This document shows, in pieces, positions 51,882-61,895 of a stretch of 64,000 nt of DNA. The stretch is taken from NCBI GenBank assembly GCA_964474905.1, contig CAYYUP010000017.1, positions 1 to 64,000 on the forward strand, in the 5' to 3' direction. The stretch comes from JADJRG01 sp964474905. GTDB lineage: Bacteria; Myxococcota_A; Polyangia; Nannocystales; Nannocystaceae. A program made the translations under genes and the position numbers. Below the pieces are notes generated by a model. The model saw nothing but the letters and a program-made list of their open reading frames with translations. It did not search any database and was not told the DNA's origin. Numbering within the stretch: the first letter of the stretch is position 1; the number at the start of each line of letters is the position of its first letter.

Positions 51882-52197
51882 ACTCCGCCGCCGTCCGGCA
51901 CCAGAGCCGTCGTCCATTCGACGAGCTGCACAGAGCACCACCGCGAGCCGAGCCTCCGCCCGTTCAAGAACGAGCGAGAAGGCGAACAAGCGGTGAACTC
52001 AGGGCTGCCTCTCTTGGACAAGCGAGTCCTCTAGATGCCTCCTAGTGGGTTTCTAGAGGATTTTTCAAATTTAATCGCGGACCGGCGCAACAGCCCCAGA
52101 TGCCGGCCGAATGGAGGAAATGCAGCCGCAATGCCACGGCCTGAGCCGCTGCGAGAAAAGAAAAAGACGAAACGACGAAAAGACGAAACGACAAAAA
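51882..52197. other. Intergenic stretch before the VgrG gene
   Basis: 316 bp without a gene. It holds a strong terminator at 52027-52066 for the upstream unit and a purine-rich leader at 52155-52197 (GACGAAA-type units) directly before the VgrG ATG. No clear sigma70 promoter is visible between them. Confidence 0.6.
52027..52066 (+). terminator. Rho-independent terminator
   Basis: TCCTCTAGA (52027-52035) and TCTAGAGGA (52052-52060) are perfect 9-bp arms around a 16-base loop. They are followed directly by TTTTT and then AAATTT. It separates the upstream unit from the VgrG cluster. Confidence 0.85.
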
Positions 52198-54477
52198 ATG
52201 CCGCACACCAATCACCTCGAACCTGCCCGTTTTGTCCTCGAGATCGGGGATGTCCAAGCCACCTGGGCGGTGCGCTCTTTTCAGGTCAACGAGCACGTCT
52301 CGCGGCCCTTCAACATCGAGGTCGAGGCGATCACCGACAACGTCGATCTCGACGCCCAGGCCCTGCTCGGCCAGGGCTGCCAACTAAGTCTCGAGCGAGG
52401 CGACGAGCGACGGCTCTTCGCGGGGCTGGTCATCGGCATCGAGGTAATGGCACGGAGCGGCGATCGTTTGGGCCTGCACCTGACGATCGGCCCCGCCTTG
52501 GCCCTGCTCCGTCACCGACGGGATCACCGACTCTGGGAGCACACAAGTGCCATCAAAATCATCTCAGAGGTCATCGAAGGACCGCTCGCCGCCCACGGCC
52601 GCAGCTGCAGATGGCAGGTCGATACCTCCGCCTACGGGCCCCGCGAGTACTGCGTGCAGCACGGAGAGAGCGACCTCGATCTCGTGCACAGGTTGCTCGC
52701 CGAAGAGGGCATCTACTACTACTTCGAGATCAAAGATGATCGCGAGCTTGTCGTCTTCGCCGACTCGAGCCCGCGCGCACCGGTCATCCGCGTACTGACC
52801 TCCGATCCCGATCGACGCGAGCAGGGCGTTCTCTCCCTCATCACCGACGGCGCAGGAGCAACCGGAGAAGAGGCGATCAGCGACTTTCTTTGGCGCCGAT
52901 CACTGGTCTCGGCGGCGACCCAGCTCCGCACCTGGAGTTGGGACGCGGCGACCGAACCGGTGCGCGAGCTGCTCCTGCAGGACTACGCTCCCGATCCCGG
53001 TTTTAGCGAGACCGACGGCGATCGCACGGTCTACGAGATCATCGCCCCCTCCCCCCTTTTGGGCGAGCACGAGGAGCGCGGGCATCTGATCCGTCATCAG
53101 CGGCGCTCACTCGCCGCCGGCCGCGGTCGTGGGCAGGCCGACGTGATCCACCTGAGCGTCGGCCATCGCTTCGCGCTGCTCGGCCACCCCGACAGCAAAT
53201 GTGATCGCGGCTATTTCCTCACCCGCATCGTGCACCGCGGTGACGCACCCGAGGTCCAGCTGCACGCCCACGCCGATGCCCCGATACCCCGCTACCGCGC
53301 CGATTTTGAGTGCATCGAAGACGAGGTCCCCTTCCGCCCAGAGGCCCAACAACAGCGCACGCCCAAGCTCGAGAGCGCGATCGTCGTCGGCCCCGAAGGC
53401 GAAGAGATCCACACCGACGAACACGGGCGCATCCTGGTCCGCTTCCACTGGGATCGCCGACCGCAGGACAGGGCCTCCACCTGTTGGTTAAGAGTCGCTC
53501 AAAGCTGGGCCGGCACCGGATTTGGCGCGCTCTTTATCCCGCGGATCGGCCACGAGGTCATCGTCGACTACCTGGGCGGAGATCCCGACAAACCGCTGGT
53601 CGTCGGCTGCCTCTACAACAGCTTGCACAGACCCCCCTTCAAGCTCCCCGATCACAAGGCCACTAGCGGCCTGCGCAGCGATTCCACACCCGGCGGGGGC
53701 GGCCATCACGAACTCTCCTTCGACGATACCAAGGGCCGCGAACTCCTGCACATCCGAGCCCAGCGCGACATGGTCGAGCACGTATTGCACGACCGCAAGA
53801 CGACGATCGGCCGCGAGCGCAGACTCGAGGTCGGCGAACTCGACTCGCGACAGGTCGGCGGCAACGAAGTCATCACAGTCCAAGAGTCCGCGACCCGCTG
53901 GGTCGGCGAGAACTACGAAATCACAGTCGACACCGGCGACATGAGCACGGCGGTCTTGCAGGGCAATATGGATACCCGCATCGAAACAGGAAGCCACAAC
54001 ACGACAGTTCTACACGGCAACATGTTCACCTCCGTTGCCCAAGGAACACTGGCCACCTCCGCCGCCCTCGAACTCGTCCTCGATTGCTTCGCCGGTGATC
54101 TAATCGCCTCGGCCCAGGGCCAACTCCGCCTTCAGGCCTCGAGTCAGGGCATCTGCGCCATCGCCCAAAAAGGAAACATCACTCTCGATGCCGTCGATGC
54201 CGCAGTCGAGGTTTCCGCCAAGGAGTCCGTGACGCTCAGGTCGGCCAGCGGCAGCGTCGAAGTCATTGGCGACAACATGATCCTCCTCGACACCAAGAAG
54301 CTCTACGGCCGAGCCACGGATGGAATCCTCCTCGACTGTCCACACTCGATCACCCTCAAGTGCGGCAGCACCGTGATTCGTCTCGACAGCACCGGCATCA
54401 CCCTGACGGGCGCCCAGATCACGAGCACGGCAGCCGGCGCAAATACGATGAGCGGCTCGACGATTCACCTCAACTAA
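52198..54477 (+). CDS. vgrG: Type VI secretion spike protein VgrG (TssI)
   Basis: A 759-residue VgrG. The N-terminal gp27-like part contains REYCVQHGESDLDLVHRLLAEEGIYYYFE, the gp5-OB junction GEEIHTDEHGRILVRFHWDRRP...WLRVAQSWAGTGFGALFIPRIGHEVIVDYLGGDPDKPLVVG, followed by SGLRSDSTPGGGGHHELSFDDTKG and a beta-helical needle of Thr/Ser/Val repeats ending AAGANTMSGSTIHLN. VgrG trimers cap the Hcp tube and deliver effectors. No C-terminal effector domain is fused. ATG 52198 follows an A-rich leader. No sheath, baseplate or Hcp gene lies in the window, so this is an orphan cargo island. Confidence 0.93.
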   Translation: MPHTNHLEPARFVLEIGDVQATWAVRSFQVNEHVSRPFNIEVEAITDNVDLDAQALLGQGCQLSLERGDERRLFAGLVIGIEVMARSGDRLGLHLTIGPALALLRHRRDHRLWEHTSAIKIISEVIEGPLAAHGRSCRWQVDTSAYGPREYCVQHGESDLDLVHRLLAEEGIYYYFEIKDDRELVVFADSSPRAPVIRVLTSDPDRREQGVLSLITDGAGATGEEAISDFLWRRSLVSAATQLRTWSWDAATEPVRELLLQDYAPDPGFSETDGDRTVYEIIAPSPLLGEHEERGHLIRHQRRSLAAGRGRGQADVIHLSVGHRFALLGHPDSKCDRGYFLTRIVHRGDAPEVQLHAHADAPIPRYRADFECIEDEVPFRPEAQQQRTPKLESAIVVGPEGEEIHTDEHGRILVRFHWDRRPQDRASTCWLRVAQSWAGTGFGALFIPRIGHEVIVDYLGGDPDKPLVVGCLYNSLHRPPFKLPDHKATSGLRSDSTPGGGGHHELSFDDTKGRELLHIRAQRDMVEHVLHDRKTTIGRERRLEVGELDSRQVGGNEVITVQESATRWVGENYEITVDTGDMSTAVLQGNMDTRIETGSHNTTVLHGNMFTSVAQGTLATSAALELVLDCFAGDLIASAQGQLRLQASSQGICAIAQKGNITLDAVDAAVEVSAKESVTLRSASGSVEVIGDNMILLDTKKLYGRATDGILLDCPHSITLKCGSTVIRLDSTGITLTGAQITSTAAGANTMSGSTIHLN

Positions 54478-54500
54478 GCCCGCGGCCCAAAGGACAAACG

Positions 54501-55718
54501 ATGCTCGATTCGTACATCCGCGACTTCTCTGATTTCCTCGATCTCTTCGTCGATCAAGGGTCCGACGGCACTCTCGTCGTCACCTGTAAAGACATGGCGA
54601 GCGGTCTGGTTGCGGCTGCTATCGACAACTTCGACCAGCGCCGCAAGCTCGATGCCGGCATCAGCGTCACAGCACCCGTCGATGACGTCGCCGTCTACAC
54701 CGAGACACTGGTCGCCGAACTTCGAAACTCGCTGCTCTCTTCAAATAAAAACACTGGCACCAAGGCAACTCCCGACCCCCAAACAAACGACCTTGATGCG
54801 ACATTTCCCCGCCAATACCTCGCGACAAAAAAGCCCCCAAGAGCAGCTCCTCAAACACCCGCAGGGCGACTCCTCGCACTCTTTCAAGAGCTTCTTGAGC
54901 ACCTGCCCGAAGGTGATTCGCGCCTGCTCTTTGCCCTCGCACCGGCGCAGATAAATGATCACCAAGGCTACAAAAAGCTGGTCTTAGAGCTGCTGCAAAG
55001 CCCGCTCCCGCGACTGCGATTGGTTCTTCGAGACGAGCGCCCTGCAGCCCATATTCCGGACGACTTTGCCGACACCTTTAGGGCCCATCCGGGGGTGCAC
55101 CTCTTCGATCTACCGGTCGACTTTGAGACGCTGTTGCACGCAGCCCAAACGGCGGCCAATGACCCCACACGCTCGCGGGCAGAGCGGCTCTCGGCGCTGC
55201 TCCAGCTCGGCTTTTACGAACTCGGGCATGGCTCGGCCAACGAGGCCAATGGACACTTCTGTCAGGCCCTCGCCGAGATCTCAGAGGCACCCAAAGGGGA
55301 GTGCATCGATCCCTCAATGCTCTCTCTGGCGCTGTTTGGCCACGGAGAAGCCCTGCGCATCGACGGGGCATCACCGGAGGCCAGCGAGACGCTAGCGCTC
55401 GCCTGGGGGAGCGCCGAGTCGTGCCCGCCTGTCGTCAAAGTCTCGATCGCGCTCAGCCTCGGGCGTTCGCTGGTCGCCGAAGAAAAGCTCCGCAGAGCAC
55501 AGGTCTTCCTCTCCCTCGCCTGCGCCTTCGCAGCCCACTGTGACACCGCGGAGCTCGCCACCATCACCCTCATCGAATTGGGCGACGTCGAAGCTGCTCT
55601 CGGGGATCACGAAGCCGCCCGAGCCGCGTGGTGCACCGCCCGCGAACACACGGTCTCCGAATCCACCGAGGTCGCCCGCGACCTTGACCGGCGAATCCAA
55701 GCGTCGCCCTGCGCATAA
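54501..55718 (+). CDS. Uncharacterised linker protein between VgrG and PAAR-Rhs
   Basis: A 405-residue protein with AGGA before ATG 54501. No signal or membrane segment. The N-terminal 200 residues are mixed (VTCKDMASGLVAAAIDNF...LRLVLRDERPAAHIPDDF); the C-terminal half is helical and TPR-like (SALLQLGFYELGHGSANEANGHF...LSLALFGHGEALRIDG...VKVSIALSLGRSLVAEEKLRRAQVFLSLAC). Its location between spike and effector suggests an adaptor/chaperone that loads the Rhs effector, in the place DUF4123/Eag/DUF1795 proteins occupy elsewhere, but it shows none of those motifs. Confidence 0.65.
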   Translation: MLDSYIRDFSDFLDLFVDQGSDGTLVVTCKDMASGLVAAAIDNFDQRRKLDAGISVTAPVDDVAVYTETLVAELRNSLLSSNKNTGTKATPDPQTNDLDATFPRQYLATKKPPRAAPQTPAGRLLALFQELLEHLPEGDSRLLFALAPAQINDHQGYKKLVLELLQSPLPRLRLVLRDERPAAHIPDDFADTFRAHPGVHLFDLPVDFETLLHAAQTAANDPTRSRAERLSALLQLGFYELGHGSANEANGHFCQALAEISEAPKGECIDPSMLSLALFGHGEALRIDGASPEASETLALAWGSAESCPPVVKVSIALSLGRSLVAEEKLRRAQVFLSLACAFAAHCDTAELATITLIELGDVEAALGDHEAARAAWCTAREHTVSESTEVARDLDRRIQASPCA

Positions 55719-55763
55719 CTCCACCCCTCCTCGATCCGATCAACACAGCCCAAGCGAGTCTCG

Positions 55764-58700
55764 ATGCTTTTCCACTCAGACGATAGACAAACCGATCCCG
55801 GCTGGCAGCTCGACCCTTCGCTCAGTCACGCCATCGGCAAGACACCGATCGCCCGACTCGCCGTGATGATCAAAGAACGCAAGTTGTCCCTCGGCGAACT
55901 ACTGCAGCTCGACTGGCCCAAAGATCTGCTCACAAAATCGATCGGAGGCCTCGTCGACGCGGGTTTCGCCTACCTCGAAAATAAGCTCTGGGTGCCACAA
56001 TGGATGCCCGCCGCGACCATCTACAGTATCAGTGTTGGCTCTCCGCACATCCATTTGCCCGCGGTCCCAACTCTGGTTCCGACCCTCGGCGTGATCGGCA
56101 TCAACTACAGCACAAACGTACGTGTTAACGGCCTACCGGCGGCCCGCGTCGGCGATATGGGCTTCGTTCTTTGCCCCTCAAGCGCACCTGTCTTCAAGAT
56201 CATCACCGGATCGAGCAAGGTGTTTATCAACGGCCAGCGCGCCGCCAGAATCTTCGACGCAACGCTGCACGGCCTGGTCGATCCCTTCGCCAAAAAACCC
56301 TCGATCCCACTTGTCGTCGTTGACTTTATTCGCAAGAACGCCGGCAAGCACCTGGTGGCCGGATATGAGCGCAGCGACGTCACCTCCAGGGATTTTTTCG
56401 CGGGTGTGCACGCGCGTACCGCAAAAGCGAGATTCAACGCAGGGGCCGCGAGCAGCAGCCCCTCCCTCGATGACAAGTACGAGGCTGCCAACGCTGTGGC
56501 CCTCGCGGAGGGAGCCGCCGCCGCTGCTGCCGGCAACGCGGACAAGATGAAGAACCTGATGTGTCAAACAATCCTGGATGCCATGGGTGAGGCCTTCGAC
56601 AACCTGATCCTCGCACAGCCGGCAACGCCTCCAAGCATCGGCGTACTCATGCCCTCCACCAACCCAAACGTCTTCTTCGCCGGGTTGCCTGTGCCCTCCG
56701 CCACCGTGCGATCTGCGGCCGGCAAGTTCGCCAAGGGCAAGCTGTCCGGAGTCGGCAGGATCCCCGGCACCCTCAGCGCACGGATCCGCGATGGCCATGC
56801 CGCGACCAAACTCAAGCTGCGGGCCGCCAGTAAGGCTTGGAATGCACGGGTCCGCGAGTACACGCCGAGACCGCTGCGAATGCTCGCCGGTCACCCGGTC
56901 GATGTCGTGACCGGTGCAGTACTCACCGACGCCGTCGATACCCACCTCCGCGGCCGCTGGACATTACCTCTGCGCCGCACCTACAGCTCCGCCTGGGCCG
57001 AACGCCAGGGGCCACTCGGCTTTGGGTGGAGTCACTCGCTCGACCTCGCCATTTGGCTCGAGCCGGGGCTGCTGGTGCACAGGGCTCCCGACGGCCGCGA
57101 ACTCTTTTTTGACCTGCCCCGTTCTCTCGATCCAACCAACCCAGAGGCGCTCGCGCGATTGGTGCTGATCGACGCCCGCAACGGCCTGCGGATCACCGGC
57201 GAAACCGGCGGCCGCTGGCGGATCACCATCTCCGACGGCGACACCTACTCAAACGACGACATTCAGGTCATCGACTTCGCCCCGATCGCCGGTGAACGGC
57301 CGATCGCCGGCCGTCGCAGCATCGCCCGTGCGATCCGACTCCGCGGGCCCCGAGGCGCGCAAATCGAGCTCAGCTACGATCACAGGGCTCGGCTCGTCGC
57401 CCTGCACCAGGGTCCGCGGAGCATCGGCCTGCGCTGGCGCTCGCAACCCAGCACCGCCGAGCTCAACACCGATGATCGACTCGTCGCGATCACCCTCCCA
57501 GATCCACAGGGCTCCGGCGAACGCGTGCAGGTGAGCTACCAGTTTGACAGCGCTGGTGACCTGCGCGGGATCACGGATGCCCTTGGCCACCGCCAAGAGC
57601 TCACCTACAACGCACACCGATTGACGCGAGAGGTCTTCGCGGACGGTCGCGCCTTTTGCTTCGCCTACGACGGTCCCACCGCGGCCGCCAAGTGCCTGTC
57701 AACGAGCGGCGACAGCGGCGTGTTCGCCCGCACCTTCACCTACGACCCTCGCTCGCGACTGACAACGATCGTCGATGGTGACGGCGCCCAAACAAACGTA
57801 CAAGCCGATGGACGTGGCCGTGTCAGCGCGATCACCGATGCCCTCGGCGGCACCTGGTCCTTCAAGTACAACGAGCACGATCGGCGGATCTGCGAGCGCG
57901 ATCCTCTCGGTGCCGAAACCCATTACAGCTACGACTCCCTCGGCCGTCGTCGCAGTGTGAGCTTCGCCGATGGTGCGACTTGGTCCTTTGACCATCAGCT
58001 CGACGGTCGGCTGATCGCAGCGACTAACTCCACGGGCGAGTGCTGGCGCTGGCGCTACGATGAACTCGGCCGCATCGTCGAGGCCATCGATCCGCTCGGA
58101 GCTGTCAGCCGTTGCGAAGTGGACCCTTCTTCCCGCACTGCACGGATCTTTGCGCCCGCCCGCCAAGCCCCGCAAGCCGCTCCGCAAACCGCCACCAAAC
58201 CCAGTGAGACTCACGTCTTCAACGATGCGGGCGACCTTCTCCAGCGCCGTTGCGCCGACGGTTCGTGCTGGACCTACGAGTACGACCGACGGGGCTGCTG
58301 CGTCGCGATCACGGACCCTCTTGGCGCCAACCAGCGCTTCGACTACGACCGTATGGATCGTCTGATACGCCGAACAAATACCACCCAGAGCGGCAGCCAA
58401 CACGTGCTCATCCAGCGCGACCCCACAGGCCGAGCGCTGCGCGTGGAAGGGCCTGGCTCCGACATCACAGCGACCTATGGCCCCACAGGCTCGATCTCTT
58501 CGCTCTCATCGATCCGAGCGCTCGGCCACAACGCCCACCTGGAGAGCGAGCGCCACTACAGCTACGACCTCGACGGTCGCCTGCTCACGGTCCGCGAAGG
58601 CGAGCGCCAACACTCCTTCAAACGCGATGCTCTCGGGGCGATCATCCGCGAAACCACAGCCGATGGACGCACTCTCCACTACCGCCGAGATACCTGCACC

Positions 58701-60404
58701 CGCATCCGCGAGCGTCGGGACGCGGGCGAGCAACGAACGCTCTACAACTACGATCTGCGAGGTCGAATCATCGCCATCGACTACGCTGACGGCAGCCGAG
58801 AGCGCTTCGACTACAGCCCCAGTGGAGCGCTCATCCGGGCTCTCCGAGATGAACCCGCGATGTCACCGCAGCTGCCACCCGAGCCGCCTCTGCAACATCC
58901 CGAGTCGCAGTCGCGCACCGAGACACTGCGACTCACTCCTGCAGCCTGTGAAGGGCGCATGCGTCATCTCGTCGAACTCCGGCGCGACCCCTGGGGCCGC
59001 GTCTCGGGGGAGCTCATCCGCGATCGGCACCACCCCTCCAAGGCCCGCTGGATCGCGATCGAACGCGATCGCCTGGGCCGCCCTCGCCTCTTCCGCTCCG
59101 ACGTCGGCATCACCCTCACAAGTACCTACAAAAATCCCCGAGATGTCGCGCCTTCACAGGTCGAGCTGCACGCGCGGCGGCAGCGTTGGGTCGTCGACAT
59201 CAAGCACGATCGCTGCGGTCGTGAGACTTCGCGCCAGCTCCCGGGCGGCCTCTCGTCGATCGTCTGTCGGAGCACCCGCGGACTGCCGCTCCGACAGACG
59301 ATCCGCAGGCGCGGTGGGCCTTTTTGCGACACTTTCGAGGCCGGCTCGGCCACCTTGATCGATCGCAGCTATCACTGGGTCGGCGGGGTATTGGCGGGCA
59401 TACGCAGCGGATCCGAGTGCATCACCAACTCCGCAGGCCCGAGCGGGCCGCCCACCTCCAACACCTCCACGCCCGCGGCGATCGAGTACGACGCAAACGG
59501 TCGCGTCATCCGCATGTGCGGCCCACTCGGTGACATGCAGCTTCGCTGGGACGCTGCGGGCCGCTTGCGCTGCGTTGATGGCGGTTCTCGGGGGTCTGTC
59601 CGCTACGACTACGACGCCCTCGGACGCCGAATCCGCAAGACTTTGGGCTCACATCAGACCACCTGGCTCTGGCACGGAGATCGCCCGATCGTCGAAGAGA
59701 TGCACGACGGAGACGCCCTGATCTCTCGGCGCATCTGGCTTTTTGACCCTGCCCAAAGGGACACTTTTTCGCCGATGGCAGCACTCGTCGATGGCCGCTT
59801 CTTCGGCATCATATGCGACCATCTCGGCGCCCCGATGCTCGCTGCAGATACAACGGGCAAGGTCCATTGGCGGCGAGACATGCCGCCGCCAAACCCAGTC
59901 ACAGGCCCAGTCACAGGCCCAGTCACAGGCCCAGGGCAGTCGCCTCTGCATGCCTCGGCGCCCGATTCTCTTGACATTCCCTTCGGCTCGCCCGGCCATT
60001 ACCGTGACCACGAGACCGGGCTCATCTACAGCCGTCATCGCTACCTCAACCCCAATCGAGAACGCTTTTTAAGCCCCGACCCAAGCGGCCTTCGAGGTGG
60101 TCTCGATCCCACCGCATACGTCGACGATCCCGCAACGATGATCGATCCACTCGGGCTGCGCGGCTACTCCGGCATCGCTGGCATCAATCGCGATGATGCT
60201 CTCCCAAACAGCGACGATTATGGATCCGCCGACAACGGGCCCCTAAGCCCCGACCCCGAAGCCGGTGCACATGCACCAAAACTCGACGCGGGCCCCGACC
60301 CAACCGACCGCTTCAACCCCCTCCACAAAGGCGTCGGGCTCTCTCTCCTGCCGTGGATCAAAGCCGTCTACAGGGAACACAAGGCGATCGCGATGACCTG
60401 CTAA
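55764..60404 (+). CDS. PAAR-Rhs effector with short variable tip
   Basis: A 1546-residue effector. After an atypical 85-residue N-terminus, about 90-180 form a PAAR-like domain (NVRVNGLPAARVGDM...FINGQRAARIFD) that would cap VgrG. A DUF6531 start follows at about 370 (GHPVDVVTGAVL) and many RHS/YD repeats fill about 440-1400 (YDSLGRR, YDELGRI, YDRMDRL). The core ends YRDHETGLIYSRHRYLNPNR and FLSPDPSG and the conserved cleavage site DPATMIDPLGL at 1455-1465. The last 81 residues are Asp/Pro-rich and end at a natural stop; no nuclease, deaminase or pore motif is visible. No immunity gene follows on this strand. A 12-bp repeat lies near 59894. Confidence 0.9.
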   Translation: MLFHSDDRQTDPGWQLDPSLSHAIGKTPIARLAVMIKERKLSLGELLQLDWPKDLLTKSIGGLVDAGFAYLENKLWVPQWMPAATIYSISVGSPHIHLPAVPTLVPTLGVIGINYSTNVRVNGLPAARVGDMGFVLCPSSAPVFKIITGSSKVFINGQRAARIFDATLHGLVDPFAKKPSIPLVVVDFIRKNAGKHLVAGYERSDVTSRDFFAGVHARTAKARFNAGAASSSPSLDDKYEAANAVALAEGAAAAAAGNADKMKNLMCQTILDAMGEAFDNLILAQPATPPSIGVLMPSTNPNVFFAGLPVPSATVRSAAGKFAKGKLSGVGRIPGTLSARIRDGHAATKLKLRAASKAWNARVREYTPRPLRMLAGHPVDVVTGAVLTDAVDTHLRGRWTLPLRRTYSSAWAERQGPLGFGWSHSLDLAIWLEPGLLVHRAPDGRELFFDLPRSLDPTNPEALARLVLIDARNGLRITGETGGRWRITISDGDTYSNDDIQVIDFAPIAGERPIAGRRSIARAIRLRGPRGAQIELSYDHRARLVALHQGPRSIGLRWRSQPSTAELNTDDRLVAITLPDPQGSGERVQVSYQFDSAGDLRGITDALGHRQELTYNAHRLTREVFADGRAFCFAYDGPTAAAKCLSTSGDSGVFARTFTYDPRSRLTTIVDGDGAQTNVQADGRGRVSAITDALGGTWSFKYNEHDRRICERDPLGAETHYSYDSLGRRRSVSFADGATWSFDHQLDGRLIAATNSTGECWRWRYDELGRIVEAIDPLGAVSRCEVDPSSRTARIFAPARQAPQAAPQTATKPSETHVFNDAGDLLQRRCADGSCWTYEYDRRGCCVAITDPLGANQRFDYDRMDRLIRRTNTTQSGSQHVLIQRDPTGRALRVEGPGSDITATYGPTGSISSLSSIRALGHNAHLESERHYSYDLDGRLLTVREGERQHSFKRDALGAIIRETTADGRTLHYRRDTCTRIRERRDAGEQRTLYNYDLRGRIIAIDYADGSRERFDYSPSGALIRALRDEPAMSPQLPPEPPLQHPESQSRTETLRLTPAACEGRMRHLVELRRDPWGRVSGELIRDRHHPSKARWIAIERDRLGRPRLFRSDVGITLTSTYKNPRDVAPSQVELHARRQRWVVDIKHDRCGRETSRQLPGGLSSIVCRSTRGLPLRQTIRRRGGPFCDTFEAGSATLIDRSYHWVGGVLAGIRSGSECITNSAGPSGPPTSNTSTPAAIEYDANGRVIRMCGPLGDMQLRWDAAGRLRCVDGGSRGSVRYDYDALGRRIRKTLGSHQTTWLWHGDRPIVEEMHDGDALISRRIWLFDPAQRDTFSPMAALVDGRFFGIICDHLGAPMLAADTTGKVHWRRDMPPPNPVTGPVTGPVTGPGQSPLHASAPDSLDIPFGSPGHYRDHETGLIYSRHRYLNPNRERFLSPDPSGLRGGLDPTAYVDDPATMIDPLGLRGYSGIAGINRDDALPNSDDYGSADNGPLSPDPEAGAHAPKLDAGPDPTDRFNPLHKGVGLSLLPWIKAVYREHKAIAMTC
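59894..59929 (+). repeat. Three copies of a 12-bp repeat in the Rhs gene
   Basis: Unit CCCAGTCACAGG, three perfect copies, encodes Pro-Val-Thr-Gly repeats in the loop between two RHS strands near residue 1378. Confidence 0.88.
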
Positions 60405-60449
60405 TCCAGCGTCCAGAATCCCAAAACGCCAGAGCAACCGCGAGGCGAC

Positions 60450-61403
60450 CTAAAATCGGCCCGACCACATAAGCCCAGCGGTACGGGTAGAGACTGTCGG
60501 AGTGATGCTCTGCCTCGAATCACGGCGCCGGCGATCGACGGTGAATAGCCCGAGGCCAGCGACCATCGCGACACCGCCACCGGCTAACAATGCCGTGCTC
60601 GCTCGGCGAACATCTCGACCACGCTCGTCACCCACGACAAGTAAAGCCATGCCCGAGGCCATCGTCACCGCGCCGACCACCACAGTGCCGAGTCCTGCGC
60701 TGCCGAGGGGCCCGATCCATCGCTCGGGAAGCTCTGGCGGCGGTGCAGGCACACAGACCGGAGGCGCCACGAATTCATCGGAGGGGCTCGAACGAGCGAG
60801 CAACTCAGGCTTGGCGACCGGCGGCGATCGATCGTTTCTGATCGTAGCGACCACCTCGACAAACTCGCCTCGTAACTGAGAAAGCAGCTCATCTTCGAGG
60901 CAGAGTTCACACTTCACTCGGTGCCTCGACGCTGAGACCTCTTGATCTCCGTGCACAACGACGATCGTCGAGACATAGCCATCCCCGCCGTGTCCGAGCG
61001 GCGCAACGACAACCTCCACCGTGTATTCGCCGTTGACGGTGGTCACCACGCCCTCGGCCCGCAATGTCTCGAGGCCAAGGCCCTCGAGCCTGGCGGGAAG
61101 CGAGCGCGAAACACCGACACCGTCAATCTCGGTGGTGCCTACCCGCAGAGCGACACGGATACGTCGAGAAGGGTCCGCAACGCGCTCCGAAGAACCTGCT
61201 GCCGGCTCCCCCGCAGCCACATTCTCGGCAGCAGATGCCTCCAACAGCGGCGCTGCGGCCCCCCCCGAAAGCGGCGCCGCCAACACACCCACCCAAAGAA
61301 CTATCGCTGCGCCAAACACCACAGCCACCCCGAGAAGACTACGATTTCCGGCGATTCGCAAGGTTCGAGGGCGCCCACCGAACTGCGGATCAAGAGCGCA
61401 CAA
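60450..61403 (-). CDS. Membrane-anchored protein of unknown function
   Basis: A 317-residue protein. An N-terminal hydrophobic segment (LLGVAVVFGAAIVLWVGVLAAPL), a beta-rich periplasmic part with RIRVALRVGTTEIDGVGVSRSLPARLEGL, two cysteines in VKCELCLEDEL, then two membrane segments (GTVVVGAVTMASGMALLVVG and STALLAGGGVAMVAGLGLF). It runs opposite to the Rhs gene and stops 45 bp from it, so it is not a cotranscribed immunity gene, though an immunity role cannot be excluded. Start TTG 61403 or an internal GTG is uncertain. Confidence 0.65.
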   Translation of the reverse strand: MCALDPQFGGRPRTLRIAGNRSLLGVAVVFGAAIVLWVGVLAAPLSGGAAAPLLEASAAENVAAGEPAAGSSERVADPSRRIRVALRVGTTEIDGVGVSRSLPARLEGLGLETLRAEGVVTTVNGEYTVEVVVAPLGHGGDGYVSTIVVVHGDQEVSASRHRVKCELCLEDELLSQLRGEFVEVVATIRNDRSPPVAKPELLARSSPSDEFVAPPVCVPAPPPELPERWIGPLGSAGLGTVVVGAVTMASGMALLVVGDERGRDVRRASTALLAGGGVAMVAGLGLFTVDRRRRDSRQSITPTVSTRTAGLMWSGRF

Positions 61404-61561
61404 TCTGGCGCAAAGAGCAGCTCAGCTGCGATCGAACAATCCAGCTCGAAGAACAACTCGGCACGATCGAGCGCAACCGGACACAAGCAAGCAACCCAGC
61501 CCCCGATCCTATCGCGCCAACGCTGGCCAAGGCCCCTCCCTTCGCGGCACTTTCAAAAGGG

Positions 61562-61777
61562 ATGCAATCACGCCGCCTCGCGATCGCCCTCCCGGCGCTG
61601 CTCGCCGTCGCTGGCGTGCCCGCGCATGTCACCGCTCAGTCGCTGGTCAAGACCGAAGCTCGGCCCTCTACTGCGAGCGATTCGCACAACCCCCACGAGG
61701 TCTCCGTCGGCAACCGCGCGCTGTTCTCATTGATGCTCGGGCTCGGGATTTCCTTCGACGTGATACCCGGCGTCTAG
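61562..61777 (+). CDS. Tiny exported protein
   Basis: A 71-residue open frame starting ATG 61562 with AAAAGGG just before it. MQSRRLAIALPALLAVAGVPAHVTAQS is a clear Sec signal peptide with AQS cleavage, leaving about 43 residues ending in a hydrophobic segment (LFSLMLGLGISFDVIPGV). No family. The real start may be further upstream in the open frame, but that part is Arg-rich. Confidence 0.5.
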   Translation: MQSRRLAIALPALLAVAGVPAHVTAQSLVKTEARPSTASDSHNPHEVSVGNRALFSLMLGLGISFDVIPGV

Positions 61778-61895
61778 ACCCGCTAGCACCGCTGCCAGTG
61801 CTGCTCACAGGCCCCGATGCTGGATTGCTCAGCCCCACCGCGGCAGACAGACCTTGCGGCGCGAAGTGCCAGGCCGTACAAGCGCGCCCACGCCG

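Noticed and set aside
60450..61403. Immunity gene for the Rhs effector
   Set aside because: It lies on the opposite strand, convergent, and looks like a general membrane-anchored protein; no positive evidence for immunity.
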